From Algoriphagus terrigena DSM 22685 (GTDB taxonomy: Bacteria; Bacteroidota; Bacteroidia; Cytophagales; Cyclobacteriaceae): a stretch of 64,000 bases of DNA. Below, one piece after another: positions 46,363 to 55,012 of the stretch. The notes beneath the pieces are model-generated. The model was not told where the DNA came from, ran no database searches, and saw only the letters and a program-made list of their open reading frames with translations. A program made the position numbers and the translations under genes. Location: the NCBI RefSeq assembly GCF_000429445.1, contig NZ_AUBW01000021.1, forward strand, positions 62,001 to 126,000. The letters run 5' to 3'. How positions within the stretch are numbered: the first letter of the stretch is position 1; every line of letters starts with the position of its first letter.

Positions 46363-46951
46363 ATCTCTTCACTACAAACGTGTCATCCGGCAGCTGCTCC
46401 AGAAGGTAGAGGCATAAGTTATGGTGCTCAAACTGATCCATGTACCGCAGGTCATAATTCAGGATCAGGCTGAGAAATATCCGCATTGCCCGGCCGTGCG
46501 TACACACCAGCACTGTTTCACCTGGGCCTTCTAAGATCTTGCCGATCCCGATTCTCATTCTTTCCGCCACCACATTGGGACTTTCTCCCCCTGCAATCGC
46601 GTAATCGAGATTCCCTTCCTGCCACTGTTGTAGCATGTGACGATAATATTCTCCTTCCTCAGGAGTCATCGGCGTGCCTTCGTAGTCACCCCAAGAGATC
46701 TCATTCAGTTCTGGCAGCGCGGTGGTCGGAATCCCCAGATCAATAAACTGCTGGATTGACTGCTTGGTCCGGATCAGGGCGGTGTGATAGACCTGTTCAA
46801 AAGCGATGTCTTTGTAGACGTCAAAAAAAGCATTGGCTTGAGCCAAGCCAGTTTCATTGATTGGAGCATCTATTCCACTACCCTGCACTACTCCCTGTAG
46901 ATTGAAGTCAGTCTGTCCGTGTCTGACCAGGTAAATTTTTTTTCGATTCAA
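46322..46951 (-). CDS. Histidine phosphatase family protein
   Basis: A 209-residue protein with the phospho-histidine motif YLVRHGQTDFN near the N-terminus, LNEISWGDYEG in the middle and the second catalytic histidine in VLVCTHGRAMRIFL. It is a phosphoglycerate-mutase-superfamily phosphatase (PF00300) and the substrate is unknown. Only a TTG at 46949-46951 can start it: a TAG lies three codons upstream and no ATG comes before the RHG motif. It is divergent from menI and convergent with the secreted hypothetical gene. Confidence 0.92.
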   Translation of the reverse strand: MNRKKIYLVRHGQTDFNLQGVVQGSGIDAPINETGLAQANAFFDVYKDIAFEQVYHTALIRTKQSIQQFIDLGIPTTALPELNEISWGDYEGTPMTPEEGEYYRHMLQQWQEGNLDYAIAGGESPNVVAERMRIGIGKILEGPGETVLVCTHGRAMRIFLSLILNYDLRYMDQFEHHNLCLYLLEQLPDDTFVVKRFNDQEHLAALSQL

Positions 46952-46958
46952 GATTCTC

Positions 46959-46966
46959 TATTTTTG
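46959..46966 (+). promoter_or_regulatory. Candidate -7 promoter box of the menI-menF-menD operon
   Basis: tatttttg matches TAnnTTTG exactly and is 38 bp upstream of the menI ATG. A T-rich run lies at the -33 position. This is the only plausible promoter for the three overlapping men genes. Confidence 0.5.
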
Positions 46967-47004
46967 TCCAAAGCCCAAATAAACTTCATTTAACCCACAT
47001 TTTA

Positions 47005-47427
47005 ATGGTTTTTCTTTCAAGTCCTTCACTGGATCAACTGAATACGATCAGCAAAAAGACGATGGTTGACCATCTGGGTATCGAGTTTACCGCTGTCGGA
47101 GAAGACTACCTCGAAGCCACTATGCCCGTCGATCATCGAACCAAGCAACCGATGGGTTTGTTACACGGGGGTGCAAATGTAGCCTTGGCCGAAACGATGG
47201 GAAGCCTCGCCGCTTCCCTAACCATTGATCTCTCGAAGCAGGCATGTGTGGGCTTGGAAATCAACGCCAACCATGTTCGCGGCGTGAAGGATGGAAAAGT
47301 GAAAGGAATCGTGAAGCCCGTCCACGTCGGCAAATCCACCCAGATTTGGGAGATTAAGATCTACAACGAGTCAGAACAGTTGTGCTGCATTAGCCGGATC
47401 ACGATGGCTATTTTGGATAAAAAATGA
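47005..47427 (+). CDS. menI: Hotdog thioesterase, probable DHNA-CoA hydrolase
   Basis: A 140-residue PaaI/MenI-type single hotdog domain. The helix motif is MGLLHGGANVALAETMGSLA, with the catalytic glutamate in LAET, and the strands include GLEINANHVRGVKDGKVKG. It starts the operon whose next genes are menF and menD, so hydrolysis of 1,4-dihydroxy-2-naphthoyl-CoA in menaquinone synthesis is the likely job. By sequence alone a phenylacetyl-CoA thioesterase could not be excluded. Its stop overlaps the menF ATG (ATGA). Confidence 0.85.
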   Translation: MVFLSSPSLDQLNTISKKTMVDHLGIEFTAVGEDYLEATMPVDHRTKQPMGLLHGGANVALAETMGSLAASLTIDLSKQACVGLEINANHVRGVKDGKVKGIVKPVHVGKSTQIWEIKIYNESEQLCCISRITMAILDKK

Positions 47428-48641
47428 ATTATACCGAACCCTCTTCTCTTACCACTCAATCCGAATTTCTGGATCTCCTCTTTCTCAAGGGACTTAATTC
47501 CGGCGGTTCGTTTGCGGTGTGGAGAAAACCCAAATCCCAAAAACTTGAATTTCTGCTCGACGACCAAGCAAGTCCAGAGCGGGTCAGCTTGAGTTTCGAA
47601 GAGCTTCCCGGCGGTTTCATCGTCCATCCCTTCGCAGACCAAGAGGATAAAAAAGCTTTTTTCATCAAATCAGACCACTATTTCAGCTTTCAGCTGGATC
47701 AAGACTTTGATCAGGAAGATCTACCGGAATGGGTAAAAGCCTCCGCAACTAATCCCGGGAAATCTGTCAAAGCCCAGATCAAAAATCTGATCAGGCAACC
47801 CTCCGCATCGACCAAAATTAAGGAGACTGAATCGGATCGGAAGGCACATTTTATCCGGCTCGTTCAGCAAGGCATCGACGCGATTGAGGCTGGAGTTTTG
47901 GAAAAGGCAGTGCCGGCGAGAACAAAGAAGATTTCGATTCCTGAAGACTTTGATCTGGGAAAAACCTTCCTCGACATGCTGGAGGCTTACCCGAATTCAT
48001 TTGTCAACTTTTTTCATATCCCTCAAGTTGGTACCTGGATCGGCGCAAGTCCCGAAGTATTGATTGAGACCAAAGGAGATCAATTCTACACCATGGCTTT
48101 GGCGGGCACACAGCCAGCCTCCGGAGAAAATCCGCTTAAATCTGCCGCTTGGACCCAAAAGGAGATCGAAGAGCAGGCGCTGGTCTGTCGCTACATCGTG
48201 GATTGCTTCAAAAAAATCCGCCTCAGGGAATACGAAGAACACGGCCCTAAAACGGTGATGGCGGGAAGCCTCCTGCACCTCCGCACTGATTTCAGAGTAG
48301 ACATGAAAGCCACCGGATTTCCACAGTTGGGTTCGGTGATGCTGGATCTCCTCCATCCGACTTCCGCAGTGTGCGGTATGCCGCGAAAAGAAGCCCATGA
48401 GTTTTTGCAGGCGAATGAAGACTTCGACCGCTCCTTCTTTGCAGGCTTCATCGGGCCGGTGAACATTCAGGAGGAGACCTCCATCTATGTTAATCTCCGC
48501 ACTGCCTCTCTTAAAGGAGAACATGCGATTCTCTACGCCGGAGCAGGAGTCACCGAAGACTCTGATCCCGAAAAAGAATGGGAAGAAACCGAGCTCAAGT
48601 GTCAGATCATTGGCAAATTCATCCAAAAACCAAAAGCTTGA
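47424..48641 (+). CDS. menF: Isochorismate synthase
   Basis: A 405-residue chorismate-binding enzyme. Conserved blocks of the C-terminal catalytic domain are LEKAVPARTKKISIP, FFHIPQVGTWIGASPEVLIE, TMALAGTQPASGEN, KEIEEQALVCRYIVDCF, HPTSAVCGMPRKEAHEF and YVNLRTASLKGEHAILYAGA. It isomerises chorismate to isochorismate, the entry to menaquinone. The N-terminal 110 residues are less conserved, as usual in MenF/EntC. It overlaps menI (ATGA) and menD (TTGA). Confidence 0.95.
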   Translation: MNYTEPSSLTTQSEFLDLLFLKGLNSGGSFAVWRKPKSQKLEFLLDDQASPERVSLSFEELPGGFIVHPFADQEDKKAFFIKSDHYFSFQLDQDFDQEDLPEWVKASATNPGKSVKAQIKNLIRQPSASTKIKETESDRKAHFIRLVQQGIDAIEAGVLEKAVPARTKKISIPEDFDLGKTFLDMLEAYPNSFVNFFHIPQVGTWIGASPEVLIETKGDQFYTMALAGTQPASGENPLKSAAWTQKEIEEQALVCRYIVDCFKKIRLREYEEHGPKTVMAGSLLHLRTDFRVDMKATGFPQLGSVMLDLLHPTSAVCGMPRKEAHEFLQANEDFDRSFFAGFIGPVNIQEETSIYVNLRTASLKGEHAILYAGAGVTEDSDPEKEWEETELKCQIIGKFIQKPKA

Positions 48642-50350
48642 TCATTCAGCCAATCCTCGACCTAGTGGCCATCTGCGCCAAAAAGGGAATTGCAAATGCG
48701 ATTCTCTCACCCGGCTCGCGCTGTGCTCCTCTGACTTTGGCTTTTGCAAGGCATCCGGATATCCACTCCAGGACGGTCTCTGACGAGCGCTCGGCCGCTT
48801 TCATTGCTTTGGGTATGGCTCAGCAACTGGCGCAGCCGGTAGTATTGGTCTGCACCTCAGGTTCGGCGGCGCTCAACTATTATCCGGCTATCGCAGAGGC
48901 CTATTTCCAACAAGTTCCGCTGTTGATCTTGACTGCCGATCGGCCACCTGAGTGGATTGATCAGTGGGATGGGCAGACAATCTATCAAGAAGAGGTTTTT
49001 GGAAAGCATGTGAAAAAGAGCTTCCGCTTCCCCGACTCTTTCTCAAACGAAGATCAAATCTGGCACGCGGGAAGGATTGTGAATGAGGCGATAAACCTGT
49101 CCAAGCAATTCCCTGCCGGCCCGGTTCACATCAATATTCCGCTTCGCGAACCTTTCTATCCTGCGGAAGGAGAAAAGTTTGAATATCCCGAACATCCGAG
49201 AGAATTTACGACTGTGTCCGGCCAGAGTCAGCTCACCGAAGAAAGTCTGAAACTTATCAAAAACCGGCTCGCGGAAGTCAGGAAACTGATGATCGTCCCA
49301 GGCCAGCAAAAGCCAAATCCGCAGATCCAGAAGCTGCTGGAAGCACTTGCCAAAGATCAAAATGTGGTCGTCGTCACCGATACGATCTCCAATCTACAGA
49401 GCGAACATACGATCAGCCTCCACGATCATTGGCTGGGAAATGAAAACCTGCAAGCAGAATTAGCGCCTGATTTGGTGATCAGTTTCGGCAAATCCGTGAT
49501 CTCAAAGTCACTAAAGCAGTTCCTGAGAAAGTCCGGCGCTTCTCACTGGCACATCCAACCCGACGGGCAGTCCAGAGACACATTCCAGCATTTGACGAGG
49601 ATCCTGCCTTGCGCTTCGGTAGAGTTTCTCGGTTGGCTGGGTGAAAATCTAGCACCACAGGACGAGCAGTTTTTTGGCCGCTGGGATGGCTTGGAGAAAA
49701 GAGCCCAAGAGGCGCTTCTATCTGCTTTTTCATCTTTGGAATTCGGAGAATACCCTGCTTTGTATTCTGTCTTGGGCAAAATCCCACAGCTGTCAAAACT
49801 CCATCTGGCCAACTCCATGGCAGTCCGCTATGTGAATTTCCTCGGAAGAAGAGAACAGGAGGTCATCTGCAACCGAGGCACCAGCGGCATCGACGGCTCG
49901 AACAGTACGGCGGTGGGCTGTACATTTACTACCAAAGACCCGGTGACGCTGATCACGGGAGACATGGCGTTTTTCTACGACCGCAACGCTTTTTGGCATA
50001 ACTACGCGATGCCCAACCTAAGAATCATCCTTCTGAACAACCATGCGGGGGGAATATTCCGGCTGATCGACGGTCCCGCCAAGCAACCCGAATTGGAGGA
50101 GTTTTTTGAGACCAAACAACAATTGACGGCCCAGCATTTGGCGACTGAGTTCGGTTTTTTCTACTCGAAGGTGATCAATAAAGAGGAGCTGGAAGCTGCT
50201 TTGTCGGATTTCTACGAACCAAGTCTTCATCCAAAGATCCTGGAAATCGAGACTTCGAGTCCAAAAAACGCGGAGATTTTGAAGTCGGTGAAGGAGCGGA
50301 TGCGATTGTCAACAGACGACGGTCAACAGTCCACAGCAGCGGAATTGTAG
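48638..50350 (+). CDS. menD: SEPHCHC synthase (2-succinyl-5-enolpyruvyl-6-hydroxy-3-cyclohexene-1-carboxylate synthase)
   Basis: A 570-residue ThDP enzyme. The start is TTG 48638-48640, overlapping the menF stop; the homologous N-terminus IIQPILDLVAICAKKGI follows at once, while an ATG 20 codons upstream would lie inside menF. Motifs are ILSPGSRCAPLTLAF, DERSAAFIALGMAQ (ThDP glutamate region), TSGSAALNYYPAIAEA, NRGTSGIDGS and the metal-ThDP block TLITGDMAFFYDRNAFWH to IILLNNHAGG. It joins 2-oxoglutarate-derived succinic semialdehyde to isochorismate. The last about 12 residues (STDDGQQSTAAEL) are encoded by an intergenic-type repeat (gacggtcaacagtccacag). Confidence 0.95.
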   Translation: MIIQPILDLVAICAKKGIANAILSPGSRCAPLTLAFARHPDIHSRTVSDERSAAFIALGMAQQLAQPVVLVCTSGSAALNYYPAIAEAYFQQVPLLILTADRPPEWIDQWDGQTIYQEEVFGKHVKKSFRFPDSFSNEDQIWHAGRIVNEAINLSKQFPAGPVHINIPLREPFYPAEGEKFEYPEHPREFTTVSGQSQLTEESLKLIKNRLAEVRKLMIVPGQQKPNPQIQKLLEALAKDQNVVVVTDTISNLQSEHTISLHDHWLGNENLQAELAPDLVISFGKSVISKSLKQFLRKSGASHWHIQPDGQSRDTFQHLTRILPCASVEFLGWLGENLAPQDEQFFGRWDGLEKRAQEALLSAFSSLEFGEYPALYSVLGKIPQLSKLHLANSMAVRYVNFLGRREQEVICNRGTSGIDGSNSTAVGCTFTTKDPVTLITGDMAFFYDRNAFWHNYAMPNLRIILLNNHAGGIFRLIDGPAKQPELEEFFETKQQLTAQHLATEFGFFYSKVINKEELEAALSDFYEPSLHPKILEIETSSPKNAEILKSVKERMRLSTDDGQQSTAAEL

Positions 50351-50364
50351 GATCATTTCAACGA

Positions 50365-51567
50365 TTATTCACGCTTGTGTTCTGTAAGAAATAGCTCCGC
50401 TAGTTTAAATGCTATATCAAATAGATCAGCGGTTGACCCACTTTTATTCATTGCCAGTGAGATACTCGCATTATATTCTGGAAGCAACACCAGAATCGCG
50501 GTAGATCCCGCAGCCGTTCCTCCATGATGGATTATCCGGACCTCCCGGCCGTCCGAGAACACCTTTTTGCTGAGATCATTTCGCCACCCCAAGGCGTAGT
50601 TCTGCTCATTCACCTGGCCGTCTGCTAGCTTGACAGGGTTAAACAATAACGCTTTCGTATCCTCATCCAGTAAGCTGTTGTTTAAGATCCCGTTACCAAA
50701 TTTGACCAAGTCTGTCGGTGTAGACAGATAGCCTCCTCCCGCCCATTTGTTGCTGTTATCTACGGCGAAAGCTGTACTCAAATAATCACCCTCGAAATCA
50801 TAAAATACCGCAGTGTTTGGCGCCGGTTGAAGCACATTATCCGGGATTGTCTGAGTCAGATTTAACGGCTCAAGCACGTTGCTCTGGATGTAATCGCGGT
50901 ATTCCTGTTTTGACGCCCCTTCAATCACCGCACTCAACAGTGTGTAATTGTAAGAACTGTAACTGAAAGCTTTGCCAGGCGCAAACAGAAGCTCGTCATC
51001 TGCAAAGATGGAGACACTCTCTTCAGTGGAATGATAGTGGTCATTGTCATAATATTCCCAGAGAGGGAGACACATACAAGTGCCATAATTTCTGATTCCG
51101 GATGTGTGAGAGGCTAGTTCTTTTACAGTCAGGTTGGTCAAATCACCAGTCACGTAGGGTACGTAGTCCCCCACGATCGAATTTGGATTGAGCGCTTTGC
51201 TCTGTAAAAGTAGCCCCAATCCAATTGAGGTGATAGTTTTTGAAACGCTTCCAATCCGGTATTTGGTCGTTGAATCTACCAACCGTTTATTCTCTACATC
51301 TGAGTATCCGATTGAATTTGACCAAACGACGGAATCATCGATTCCTATTGAGACGGATAGTGAAGGTGCTTTCAAGAGTCGAAATTTGTTAATCAACAAC
51401 TCGTCTGCCTCCTCGCTGACAGCATCGGCATGCGTTGTCGTCGGGAGAAGTATTTCGAAATTTGGAGATTCCGTTCTGGTGAGCCAGTAAGTAAAAACTG
51501 GTTCAAAAAGAAAATAAGACAGGATTACAATCGCAACTATGCTTGCGATGATTGCTACTTTTTTCAT
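50365..51567 (-). CDS. Serine hydrolase, beta-lactamase class C/PBP-like family
   Basis: A 400-residue protein. An N-terminal membrane segment (VAIIASIVAIVILSYFLFEPVF) serves as anchor or signal. The catalytic domain has SxxK in YRIGSVSKTITSIGLGLLL, the YxN motif in FSYSSYNYTLLSAVIEG and the third motif in IIHHGGTAAGSTAIL (HxG in place of KTG, as in class C-related esterases and peptidases). It acts outside the inner membrane on a peptide or ester; true beta-lactamase activity is not implied. It is convergent with menD and 70 bp from the XRE gene, co-directional with it. Confidence 0.92.
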   Translation of the reverse strand: MKKVAIIASIVAIVILSYFLFEPVFTYWLTRTESPNFEILLPTTTHADAVSEEADELLINKFRLLKAPSLSVSIGIDDSVVWSNSIGYSDVENKRLVDSTTKYRIGSVSKTITSIGLGLLLQSKALNPNSIVGDYVPYVTGDLTNLTVKELASHTSGIRNYGTCMCLPLWEYYDNDHYHSTEESVSIFADDELLFAPGKAFSYSSYNYTLLSAVIEGASKQEYRDYIQSNVLEPLNLTQTIPDNVLQPAPNTAVFYDFEGDYLSTAFAVDNSNKWAGGGYLSTPTDLVKFGNGILNNSLLDEDTKALLFNPVKLADGQVNEQNYALGWRNDLSKKVFSDGREVRIIHHGGTAAGSTAILVLLPEYNASISLAMNKSGSTADLFDIAFKLAELFLTEHKRE

Positions 51568-51637
51568 TCGAGTGGGCTATAAAAATGAAGATTGATTAAT
51601 GCTTAACAAGTGTCTCCACTGTTAAGTCTTGGACTCT

Positions 51638-52444
51638 TTAACCCTGAAAATCAGCAGTAAAAAAGGAATCGGGAGAACTGCTTCTCCCGATATTATTTAT
51701 AGCCCAAATCATCAATCCCAATTGCCCGATCTCAAAAAGAGTCAGCGGAATCAGTCCAAAAATCACCCCGATGCCGGAGAAAATAAGTATTCCGGCGATC
51801 AAACCGACGGCGCCGAGGATTTGCGGAATGTTAGACCAAAGCTTTTTGTAAGTCAGGTACCCAATCCCCATAAAGGCATAGCAAAGCCCGAATGAACTCA
51901 GCTTCACCAGATAATAATCCTCCAAAGCCAGCTGTCCCGTGATAAGCGCAAAACAATCGACGCTGTACCAGATCACGCTGGCTCCCAGCATCGTCCAGAG
52001 GGCAATCTTGAGAACCGGATTCGGGATAAAGGACTCAAGCCTGATCCAACCATAGATGAATGCCGCGTACGTCAGGAAAGTCCCTAGCTTCACCCCGACA
52101 AAGGCCGAAGTGTCGGTCTTTACGCCCTCCTGAATCCAATCATACTCCATCCCGATCTCGAAAAAAGCGAGGAAGAAATAAACCAATCCTGCCGCAAATG
52201 CGAAATACAAGTAAGCGGGTACTTTTCTTTCCTCGTCAGCAAAGCCGCTTTTCACTTCCTCCCATTGGTAATCCAAGGCTTCAAACAAGGCCTTGACCGT
52301 GTAGCTCCTCGGAGTCACCTCTCCGGATTCAATGCGCTGGATCGTCCGCACATTCAGATTGCATTTCTCGACGAGTTCTTCCTGCGTCAGTCCTTTGGCT
52401 TTTCTCAGTTCAGAGATCTTCTTGCCCAGTTGTGGTTGCTTCAT
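51638..52444 (-). CDS. XRE-type transcriptional regulator fused to membrane domain
   Basis: 268 residues from ATG 52444 (an upstream frame extension of 9 codons is unsupported). Residues about 5-60 are a Cro/C1 helix-turn-helix: LGKKISELRKAKGLTQEELV, then EKCNLNVRTIQRIESGEVTP. The rest has about six hydrophobic segments (VPAYLYFAFAAGLVYFFLAFF, LGTFLTYAAFIYGWIRL, KIALWTMLGASVIWYSV, LSSFGLCYAFMGIGYLTY, ILGAVGLIAGILIFSGIGVIF, PLTLFEIGQLGLMIWAI). Membrane-bound XRE regulators of this build are common in Bacteroidota, and the signal is unknown. Tandem repeats lie 80-120 bp upstream. Confidence 0.88.
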   Translation of the reverse strand: MKQPQLGKKISELRKAKGLTQEELVEKCNLNVRTIQRIESGEVTPRSYTVKALFEALDYQWEEVKSGFADEERKVPAYLYFAFAAGLVYFFLAFFEIGMEYDWIQEGVKTDTSAFVGVKLGTFLTYAAFIYGWIRLESFIPNPVLKIALWTMLGASVIWYSVDCFALITGQLALEDYYLVKLSSFGLCYAFMGIGYLTYKKLWSNIPQILGAVGLIAGILIFSGIGVIFGLIPLTLFEIGQLGLMIWAINNIGRSSSPDSFFTADFQG

Positions 52445-52523
52445 GATGAATGCTGTTTTTGATTTAACCATGGCAAGTTCTCTTTCTGATTTTTAGCATT
52501 GGACGTATCGGACTCGGTTTTCG

Positions 52524-52561
52524 CCCGACATTCACCCGACATTTCGATTTTAGGCTAAAAT
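52524..52561. promoter_or_regulatory. Tandem repeat plus dyad upstream of the XRE gene
   Basis: cccgacatt occurs at 52524-52532 and 52535-52543, exactly 11 bp (one helix turn) apart. It is followed by attttag-g-ctaaaat (52547-52561), a 7-bp dyad. The group lies 80-117 bp before the XRE ATG and could be its operator or part of an untranslated leader. Confidence 0.35.
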
Positions 52562-52591
52562 AGCCATTCTTCGCACGCAAAGGCGCAAATT

Positions 52592-53095
52592 CTAAGTTCC
52601 TCTTTTCCCCAATTCTACCACCCGGAGGTTTTGAATCTTGCCGCTTTCCAGTTCAAAAAGCAACATCGTCCGCATCAAGTGAAATCCCTGCTGGCCAATC
52701 GCACCGGGATTCATGTAGAGACAGTTTAAAGTTTTATCGAATTCCACCTTGCAGATGTGCGAGTGTCCGCAGATGAAAAGTTGGGCTCCGAAGGACCTGA
52801 TCCGCTCTTTCACCCCCTTGGCATAGCGGGGAGGCCTGCCGCCGATGTGAGTCATCAGCACTTTCACTCCCTCCAATTCAAAATCCATCCACTCCGGATA
52901 CTCGAGCTGTACGTTGGCATCGTCGATATTCCCAAAGACAGCCCGAACCGGTTTGTCCTTGGGCAGCGCCTCCATCACATCGCGAATCCCGATATCCCCC
53001 GCATGCCATATCTCATCTACGTCTTGCAAATAGACCAGTGTTTTGGCATCGATGTAGCTGTGTGAGTCTGAAATCAATCCGATCTTTTTGGGCAT
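52592..53095 (-). CDS. YfcE/MJ0936-type metallophosphoesterase
   Basis: A 167-residue calcineurin-like phosphodiesterase. Metal ligands are in KIGLISDSHSYID (DxH), IWHAGDIG (GD), VFGNIDD (GN), LMTHIGG and FICGHSHICKVE (GHSH), with the family end MNPGAIGQQG. It hydrolyses a phosphodiester, and the physiological substrate is unknown. It is monocistronic and divergent from the rhodanese gene, with 69 bp between. Confidence 0.95.
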   Translation of the reverse strand: MPKKIGLISDSHSYIDAKTLVYLQDVDEIWHAGDIGIRDVMEALPKDKPVRAVFGNIDDANVQLEYPEWMDFELEGVKVLMTHIGGRPPRYAKGVKERIRSFGAQLFICGHSHICKVEFDKTLNCLYMNPGAIGQQGFHLMRTMLLFELESGKIQNLRVVELGKRGT

Positions 53096-53164
53096 TTTGA
53101 AACGAAAGGGGGTAAATTTTCAGTTCAATATGGCAGACCTTGGTCACTTATTCAACCCCAGCAT

Positions 53165-53560
53165 ATGAAAACAAAACTTCTATTCCTGCTTGTCTTGTTC
53201 TTTGCCGGAGCGGACTCTTTTGCCCAAACTGCTAAAAAAGACTCCATTAGTGTTCTTTCTGTGGAAAATTTTGCAACAAAAAGCTCGAAGAAAAATACTC
53301 TGGTAATCGATGTCAGAACTCCCGAGGAAGTGGCAGAAGGACATCTGCCCGGCTCGGTGAACATCAATTTCCTTGGTGAAGATTTCGCTCAGCAGATCGA
53401 CGTTTTGAACAAAAAAACCACATACCTGGTCTATTGCAAAACCGGAATCAAAAGCCGAAAAGCCGCTGACCTGATGCAGAAAGCAGGATTTAAACACGTC
53501 TACATGCTCGAAGGCGGATATACGGCATGGACACAAGCAGGAAAACCGACAGAAAAATGA
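53165..53560 (+). CDS. Periplasmic rhodanese-domain protein
   Basis: 131 residues. Signal peptide KTKLLFLLVLFFAGADSFAQ is followed by one rhodanese domain: LVIDVRTPEEVAEGHLPGSV and the active-site loop VYCKTGIKSRKAADLM with the catalytic cysteine, then GFKHVYMLEGGYTAW. It transfers or carries sulfane sulfur, probably in the periplasm. Its TGA overlaps the ATG of the aldehyde dehydrogenase gene (ATGA), so the two are co-translated although no metabolic link is obvious. Confidence 0.93.
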   Translation: MKTKLLFLLVLFFAGADSFAQTAKKDSISVLSVENFATKSSKKNTLVIDVRTPEEVAEGHLPGSVNINFLGEDFAQQIDVLNKKTTYLVYCKTGIKSRKAADLMQKAGFKHVYMLEGGYTAWTQAGKPTEK

Positions 53561-54927
53561 GCAAGATCCAATCGATCAATCCCTGGACTGGCAAGGTCGT
53601 CAAGGAATACAATCCCCTAACCGAAGAGGAAATAACGGCCAAAACCCAACGGGCAGCCACAGCTTTTGAAAGCTGGAAGACCACGCCTATCTCTGAGAGA
53701 GCCGCCCTGATGAAAAAGGCTGGCGAAGTCCTTCGGAAAAACAAGGAAGAATATGCCAGGTTGATCACCGTGGAAATGGGCAAGATAATCCGGGAGTCCC
53801 GGGCCGAGATTGAAAAATGTGCATCCGTCTGTGACTACTATGCGGAGAACGCAGCACAGTTTCTTTCCCCTGAGGAAATCAGTCTCACGGACGGTAAAAA
53901 GGCTAAAGTGCTCCACCAACCCTTGGGCGTAGTCTTGGCGGTGATGCCCTGGAATTTCCCGTTTTGGCAAGTATTTCGATTTGCGGCCCCTACCCTAATG
54001 GCCGGGAATACAGGCATCCTGAAGCACGCATCGAATGTACCTCAGTGCTCCCTTGCTATTGAATCGGTCTTTCGGGACGCTGGATTTCCAGAAGGTGTCT
54101 TCCAAAGCTTTTTGATCGACTCCAAAGCCACTTTGGCACTGCTGGAGCAAGACGAAGTCAAAGCCGTGTCTCTAACCGGAAGCGAAAAAGCGGGAGCTGC
54201 AGTGGCCGCCGCTGCCGGAAAGAACATCAAAAAATCCCTCCTGGAACTTGGCGGAAGCGATCCCTTCATCGTCTTGGCAGATGCGGATATTGAGAAAGCT
54301 GCCGAGACAGCAGTCAAAGGCCGGATGATCAACTTTGGTCAAAGCTGTATTGCCGCCAAGCGATTTATCGTTGAGGAGGCTGTTTTTGAGTACTTTTTGG
54401 CACTGTTCAAAGAAAAGATGAATGTGCTGAAGATGGCCGATCCTCTGGACGAAAGCTCGGATTACGCCTGTATGGCAAGGCCTGATTTGGCGGCAGAGCT
54501 TTATTCCCAAGTAAAAAAATCCGTGGATATGGGGGCCAAAGTCCTTCTGGGAGGTCATCCACCCGAGGAGGGAAGCGCGGGATTCGTACCTACCATTCTG
54601 ACTGATATCCCTACAGACTCCCCAGCATTTTCTGAGGAACTCTTTGGTCCCGTGGCTACTGTTTTCAAAGTGAAAAATGCCCAGGAAGCGATCCAGCTCG
54701 CGAACGCGACGGAATTTGGATTGGGCGCCTCGCTTTGGACGGAGGACCTGGAAAAAGGAGAAACCCTTGCTGCTCAAATCGACAGTGGCGCGGTGTTTCT
54801 CAACGCGATGGTTGCCTCGCAGCCGGGCCTTCCGTTTGGCGGGATCAAGAAATCCGGATTTGGACGCGAACTGGGCAGAGAGGGTATCTTGGAATTCGTC
54901 AACACCAAGTCCGTTTACCTCGGCTGA
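53557..54927 (+). CDS. Aldehyde dehydrogenase, succinate-semialdehyde type
   Basis: A 456-residue NAD(P)-dependent aldehyde dehydrogenase starting MSKIQSINPWTGKVVKEY at 53557 (10 upstream in-frame codons belong to the rhodanese overlap). Motifs are VMPWNFPFWQVFRFAAPTLM, the Rossmann loop VSLTGSEKAGAAVAA, the general-base block LELGGSDPFIVLADAD, the nucleophile in NFGQSCIAAKRFIV and PFGGIKKSGFGRELG. The short form and these blocks fit the Sad/YneI (NAD-type succinate-semialdehyde dehydrogenase) group. The exact aldehyde is uncertain. Confidence 0.92.
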   Translation: MSKIQSINPWTGKVVKEYNPLTEEEITAKTQRAATAFESWKTTPISERAALMKKAGEVLRKNKEEYARLITVEMGKIIRESRAEIEKCASVCDYYAENAAQFLSPEEISLTDGKKAKVLHQPLGVVLAVMPWNFPFWQVFRFAAPTLMAGNTGILKHASNVPQCSLAIESVFRDAGFPEGVFQSFLIDSKATLALLEQDEVKAVSLTGSEKAGAAVAAAAGKNIKKSLLELGGSDPFIVLADADIEKAAETAVKGRMINFGQSCIAAKRFIVEEAVFEYFLALFKEKMNVLKMADPLDESSDYACMARPDLAAELYSQVKKSVDMGAKVLLGGHPPEEGSAGFVPTILTDIPTDSPAFSEELFGPVATVFKVKNAQEAIQLANATEFGLGASLWTEDLEKGETLAAQIDSGAVFLNAMVASQPGLPFGGIKKSGFGRELGREGILEFVNTKSVYLG

Positions 54928-55012
54928 AATCGATCTCGGATAAAGAACGGCGTAGCTTTTGGTTTTGGCCGATTCCTTTCTATTTTTACGAGCCAAAATT
55001 TTGTCTTAACCA

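Noticed and set aside
54172-54996. 274-codon minus-strand frame over the aldehyde dehydrogenase gene
   Set aside because: Antisense to conserved dehydrogenase motifs; no recognisable protein features.
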